A stretch of 64,000 nt of DNA, from assembly GCF_051622035.1 (NCBI RefSeq), contig NC_135361.1, forward strand, positions 2,919,001-2,983,000, written 5' to 3'. The stretch comes from Arctopsyche grandis (Eukaryota; Arthropoda; Insecta; Trichoptera; Hydropsychidae). A program made the position numbers and the translations under genes. Shown here one piece after another: positions 60,011 through 64,000 of this stretch. The notes under the pieces were generated by a model. The model did not search any database and had not been told where the DNA came from. It was given only the letters and a program-made list of their open reading frames with translations. Positions within the stretch are counted from its first letter, which is position 1, and every line of letters begins with the position of its first letter.

Positions 60011-61974
60011 TACGACAGTGCAAACATCATAATTAATACAATCCCATTGAAACTGCGAATATAAAAGACTATGAATATTTGAAAGATAAAATATTTATGT
60101 GCTATTTTTGAGAATCGTAGCTCGCCAAGGAAGTGGCACTCTAAGGTTATGTTCGAACGATTATCTGTTTTTAAAAGGCACATCTCCAAATAGTAGTTGA
60201 ATAGTTGCAGATGAAAAAAATAGTAGTAATGGTGATGTGCAATTTAATGAGATGATTCAGCATTGATGTGGGTCTATTAGCGGTCATAGAATCAAGGCAC
60301 GCCATTCAGAAACTACCTTTTATTTGCTACAAGGCTATTAGGAAGTGCACAAGCTTTGTGCGGTGATGCTTCCCAGCTGATCTCAAACTGTGCTTTCTAA
60401 CATTCACTGACGTAATACATATATTTTTAAATATAAATTTATTTTATTTTATTGGTTTTCTATTGAGTACTACACCTTTGTGAAAGTTTATAAGGATAAA
60501 ATATTGTTTTATTGAAAAGTTTTTTGATGTTGAATTATATTGGGCTATTATGCCAGAGCTTTTTAATGTTGGTCTATTTCGTCTTGGGATGTTTTATCAG
60601 CATTTTCCGTGGTATTGTAAGTAAGTACAACTCAAAACTAATAATTGAATTTGAAATTAAAATATTTTTTGAGGACTAACTAATACTACATATTGTAATT
60701 ATAATTATTATTATATATGATGTCTAGTAATATATGTACATATGTACATGCAAATATCCTGATTTAGCCCTTCTACTCGCAAAAAGCTCACCTTAACATA
60801 ATTCACTCGTACGTAATAATATTACGAACGTTTGATTATTGTTTTATGGTTTTTTTTTTTCTTCAAATGAGAACAAATGCTAATTGAGCGCTTTTGAAAT
60901 GGAAAATACGCGAGCCGTTAAATTACCGAAAGCTAAATAGGCGCCTATTATATTATTTTCGCAAAATGCGCATATTCTACGAGTCTCATTCTCTCTCTCA
61001 TAAATGATTTATTATATCACAAAACGTTTTATAAATGAAATATGCGATTTTTATTAATATCTTCTTTGGCGTCCGAATAAATTACGCAATATACAAACTG
61101 AAAATTTTACGGTGAATATTATTAAAAAAAAAACAAGCAAACAAATGTTCGACATACTTTATTTGTATGTACATACATAATGTACGTTTAATGTGTGTCG
61201 CTTAGAAATTTTATTACATACCCTATTATTTCTTTAAGTGCATTCGATATGTTGCAATCGCGAATGCAATATGTATGTACATAAGTGACAGATATGTTTT
61301 ATACATAGAATTGTATTTATGTACATCCGGTGATTAGAAATATTGATTTTAAAAGCAACTTTTCTATTTATTTTTTCTTCTGTTTTTAGTACGCTAAAGC
61401 GGCACTTTGACTCGTCTGTTTTTGGTGGAATAAAAGTGTTGTGAATTGAATTAGCACACTTGAGAATAATTGGTAAGGGTTTTTTGTGTTATGAAATGTG
61501 ACACAAATAGTTTGATTATTTTTACTGTCAACATTGTTCAACAGTTCTCAAAATGGCCGATGTTGAAAATGTTTGTTAGTGAAAAATTTGGGTTAAAGAA
61601 TAAACGAAATTAATTTTGAAATTTTAGAGTTTCATATATTAATCCTTATCATTGATTTCTTGCTTAGTTTGATCTCTACCTAACTCATTTTAAATGCATA
61701 TATGTATATATTTCTATGTGAATAAACATCACCCAACGAAATAGCCCCGAAAAAAATCGCATGATAAAATAGCTCTTTTGTGCTATTTTGTTAGGTCACC
61801 ATAACTAAGATGTGTATTGCATATTAAAGAACCTATGTATATTTTTAGCTCTCGAATTCAATTTTCTATTTAAACAACAGGCACTTTACTCTATTTTAAT
61901 TGAATTATCAAGGCGATGCAAGACATATTTTCCTATGCATTATACATAAGTAGATATTATATCATGTATATTTT
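60011..61974. other. AT-rich sequence, no supported gene
   Basis: Nothing beyond short frames and simple sequence was recognised. Confidence 0.35.
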
Positions 61975-62017
61975 ACAGTCGAAGTGTATTTTCAGTTGTA
62001 ATATATTCCAACTGGCA
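61975..62017 (+). repeat. Isolated arm of the GTTGTAATATATT foldback repeat
   Basis: ACAGTCGAAGTGTATTTTCA followed by GTTGTAATATATTCCAACTG matches the arms of the inverted repeat at 62842-62993. Confidence 0.6.
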
Positions 62018-62063
62018 TTTTAGGTCATTCATATTCGAATACAATTCAACTAGTAAATTATAT

Positions 62064-62610
62064 TTATTTATTTATTTATTTATTTTAAACAGACCATTGT
62101 GGCATAACAGGAATTCCTAAAGCGCCACAATGGTCAAAAAATATAACACAAAAAAGAAAAAAAACAAAATAACAATTAAACATAAACATAAATACATCCA
62201 TACATACATAAAAAATAGCATTTAATAATAACAGATAAAGTAAAAATATCAAATAAAATATAGCATAAGGAATGCCTTGCACCTACAGCCAGTTTCAATA
62301 AATATGTAAGAAACAACTACAAATACAAAACATCCCTGTAAGGCCCAAATGGAAGAGAGTTAATCAAAATTTCACTCATAAATCACAATCAATCATGAAA
62401 ACAATGATGAGCGCAGACTACCAGATAAATGGGTTAGAGTAATTTCCGACAATTTACGCTCACTAAGGTGGAAAATATCACATTCAGTCTCGGCAGCAAC
62501 GATTTCATTAAGAAGTCGGATAGCTCTTGGAATAGGAGCCATTCGAAAAAGGACTGTGCGGGCAGGAGGTACAGCCAGCAAATGATGATGTCTACCACGC
62601 ACATAGTGAT
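62064..62610 (-). mobile_element. 5'-truncated LINE insertion with 10-bp target duplication
   Basis: In reverse complement it matches 45125-45650 closely: the GRHHHLLAVPPARTVLFR coding end, the 3' UTR, the CCATTGTGGC...GCCACAATGG stem and the AAATAAATA tail (at 62064-62085 here). TAAATTATAT occurs at 62054-62063 beside the tail and at 62611-62620 at the 5' junction, a good target-site duplication. It is 547 bp, with the 69 surviving codons intact. Confidence 0.88.
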
Positions 62611-62841
62611 TAAATTATATATCTACAAGCGGAAATACACTTTCGTCTGATGTTTTACGATTGCTTTAGAATTCAATAATTCGTTAATATTTGCTAGGTA
62701 TTGCAATTAAAGGTAATAAAAACCGTATTACGATAACTCTAAGAATGTGTTCAAACAAAAATGTGACTTTCCAACTCAATTTACTAGTCGAATGACGTTT
62801 TCATGAAAACCTAACCTTTCCTTTTAGCCTGTTATTAACTT

Positions 62842-62993
62842 ACATATAGTTGATATGTATTTTCAATTGTAATATATTTTGACCAGTCGGAATGTAATTA
62901 TCCATGTGAATCAACTTCTGTAAGTTAGACGGAAAGTAATCCAACTAGTTAAAATATATTACAACTGCAAATACACTTCAACTGTAATGGTAG
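62842..62993. mobile_element. Short foldback MITE with ~45-bp inverted arms
   Basis: The left arm (about 62842-62887: ATAGTTGATATGTATTTTCA, then ATTGTAATATATTTTGACCA) and the reverse-complemented right arm (about 62946-62993: ACAGTTGAAGTGTATTTGCA, then GTTGTAATATATTTTAACTA) agree at most positions. There is no coding capacity. Single arms occur at 61975 and 63013. Confidence 0.65.
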
Positions 62994-63012
62994 TAATGTA
63001 ATGGTACCAGGT

Positions 63013-63055
63013 TAGATATAATATATTAAAACTGGAAGATACATTTCAACTGAAA
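63013..63055 (-). repeat. Isolated arm of the same foldback repeat
   Basis: In reverse complement it reads TTTCAGTTGAAATGTATCTT, then CCAGTTTTAATATATTATAT, a diverged arm. Confidence 0.5.
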
Positions 63056-64000
63056 AATATATAAATATTTGGATTTTAATGTACTACGTATGTTTAACAT
63101 AATATTAAATTGTGTCTACCTACATATATACTTATATAAAAGGTCGATTTCAAAATATATAATCGTGCAAAAATATTTTTTAAACTTAAGGTGTATATTA
63201 AAATTTAAATAAGTACGTGACATTGATATTTTAATACACGAGAGTATACATATTATACAGACGACTTAATTCCAAAGAAAAAAAAATGACTTTGACCCTT
63301 TTTACAACATATGTATAATAGAATCGAGTCACGGAATTGGGCAATCAATTCATATGAACTCGCAAGGAATGCACCGAAAAATTTCTTCGATTTAAATTGC
63401 ACCATTAAAGTGTCAATGATATTCAAGGATTCCAATATCGAAAACCTGTTCTCGGCGAGACGTTACATTACTTTTTTACAAAACGACATTTTTTTAACGC
63501 AGTGAAAGTGGTCGCTAGGAATTTTTGCAGCAGCTGATTATATTTATCCGCCGCAAACTGAAAATTCGCCATCGGATCATTATTCATCGTCAAAATTCGC
63601 GATGGGGTTCGAAATGTGTGTTATATCGGAGGGAAAGTTTGAGAAGAGTCTGCATCTGATCGATCGAGTTAACACTCTGCGGTCTGGCACTCAATATATG
63701 TACGTATACTAATTAAATTATTCTTAATTCGAGTAGTAATAGATTGCAGTTCCAAAAATGGTTGTGGATACAATCCTTGATCTCATTGATGGGCTTGTAA
63801 GCCGAATTGGCAAGTTGTAGACAAATCACTTTCTGTGCGAAAACATTTTGGTCAAGGTTTTCTCTTTGTTGGAAACAATGCAAATCCAGGAAGATGCATT
63901 CATCGAAAGGTGTAAAATACGTTCCATTGTTTTTCTCAACAATGGATTCGACTGTAATTATATGCTTGTTATTAAATTGTAAAGCGATCGGTGTTGTTTT
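63056..64000. other. End of window, no supported gene
   Basis: A short frame starts at 63602 (MGFEMCVISEGKFEKSLHLI, 37 codons to a stop) in slightly less AT-rich sequence, but I find no supporting splice or domain evidence. Confidence 0.35.

Noticed and set aside
63602-63715. A short coding exon starting MGFEMC
   Set aside because: Only 37 codons before a stop, no convincing donor, no recognised family.

Overview
This is nuclear DNA from an insect or close arthropod relative. It is AT-rich and has spliced genes with GT-AG introns. It is crowded with relics of eukaryotic transposons: RTE-like and Jockey/CR1-like LINEs, hAT, piggyBac-like, Tc1/mariner, Helitron, LTR fragments and tRNA-derived SINEs. 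I see no bacterial-style operon and do not assign an order or species.

Four host loci can be supported. (1) A complete 11-exon gene on the + strand (10923-21262) encodes a USP10-type deubiquitinase of about 1205 residues. It starts in a GC-rich island and has a proline-rich N-terminal half and an intact Cys/His/Asp catalytic core. (2) Just downstream (about 24690-25390, + strand) is what looks like a non-coding snoRNA host gene. Its very short exons are separated by introns, two of which each hold a box C/D snoRNA-like unit. Both units carry the same D'-box guide, with 12 nt complementary to a conserved stretch of 18S rRNA as I remember it. (3) A complete 5-exon gene on the - strand (33633-28870) encodes an RPRD1-type protein of about 360 residues (CID domain plus C-terminal coiled coil) that binds the RNA polymerase II C-terminal domain. 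Its first intron contains a roughly 1.45 kb (TA)n array. (4) At 41030-41129 (+) a signal-peptide-encoding first exon with a strong splice donor begins a secreted or membrane protein gene; I could not find its later exons.

Layout: 1-10.7 kb is repeats (LINE ends, a decayed RTE element, a tandem array with a unit of about 400 bp, an LTR-like repeat, a 547 bp near-palindrome, a LINE split by an insertion). 10.7-21.7 kb is USP10, with two nested piggyBac-type MITEs in intron 1. 21.7-24.7 kb is AT-rich with no gene seen. 24.7-25.4 kb is the snoRNA locus. 25.9-27.8 kb holds Tc1/mariner and Helitron relics. 28.1-33.9 kb is RPRD1, with a hAT relic, a SINE and an RTE scrap in its introns. 33.9-40 kb is RTE, LTR and LINE fragments. 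40.5-41.2 kb is the promoter and first exon of the secreted-protein gene. 42.4-52.1 kb is a dense run of MITEs, LINE, SINE and hAT elements. 52.1-64 kb is AT-rich, mostly featureless sequence with a few mobile-element fragments.

USP10 (ubiquitin removal), RPRD1 (Pol II CTD and transcription termination) and the snoRNAs (rRNA 2'-O-methylation) are housekeeping functions; nothing suggests they form one pathway. Most of the remaining structure comes from transposable elements.
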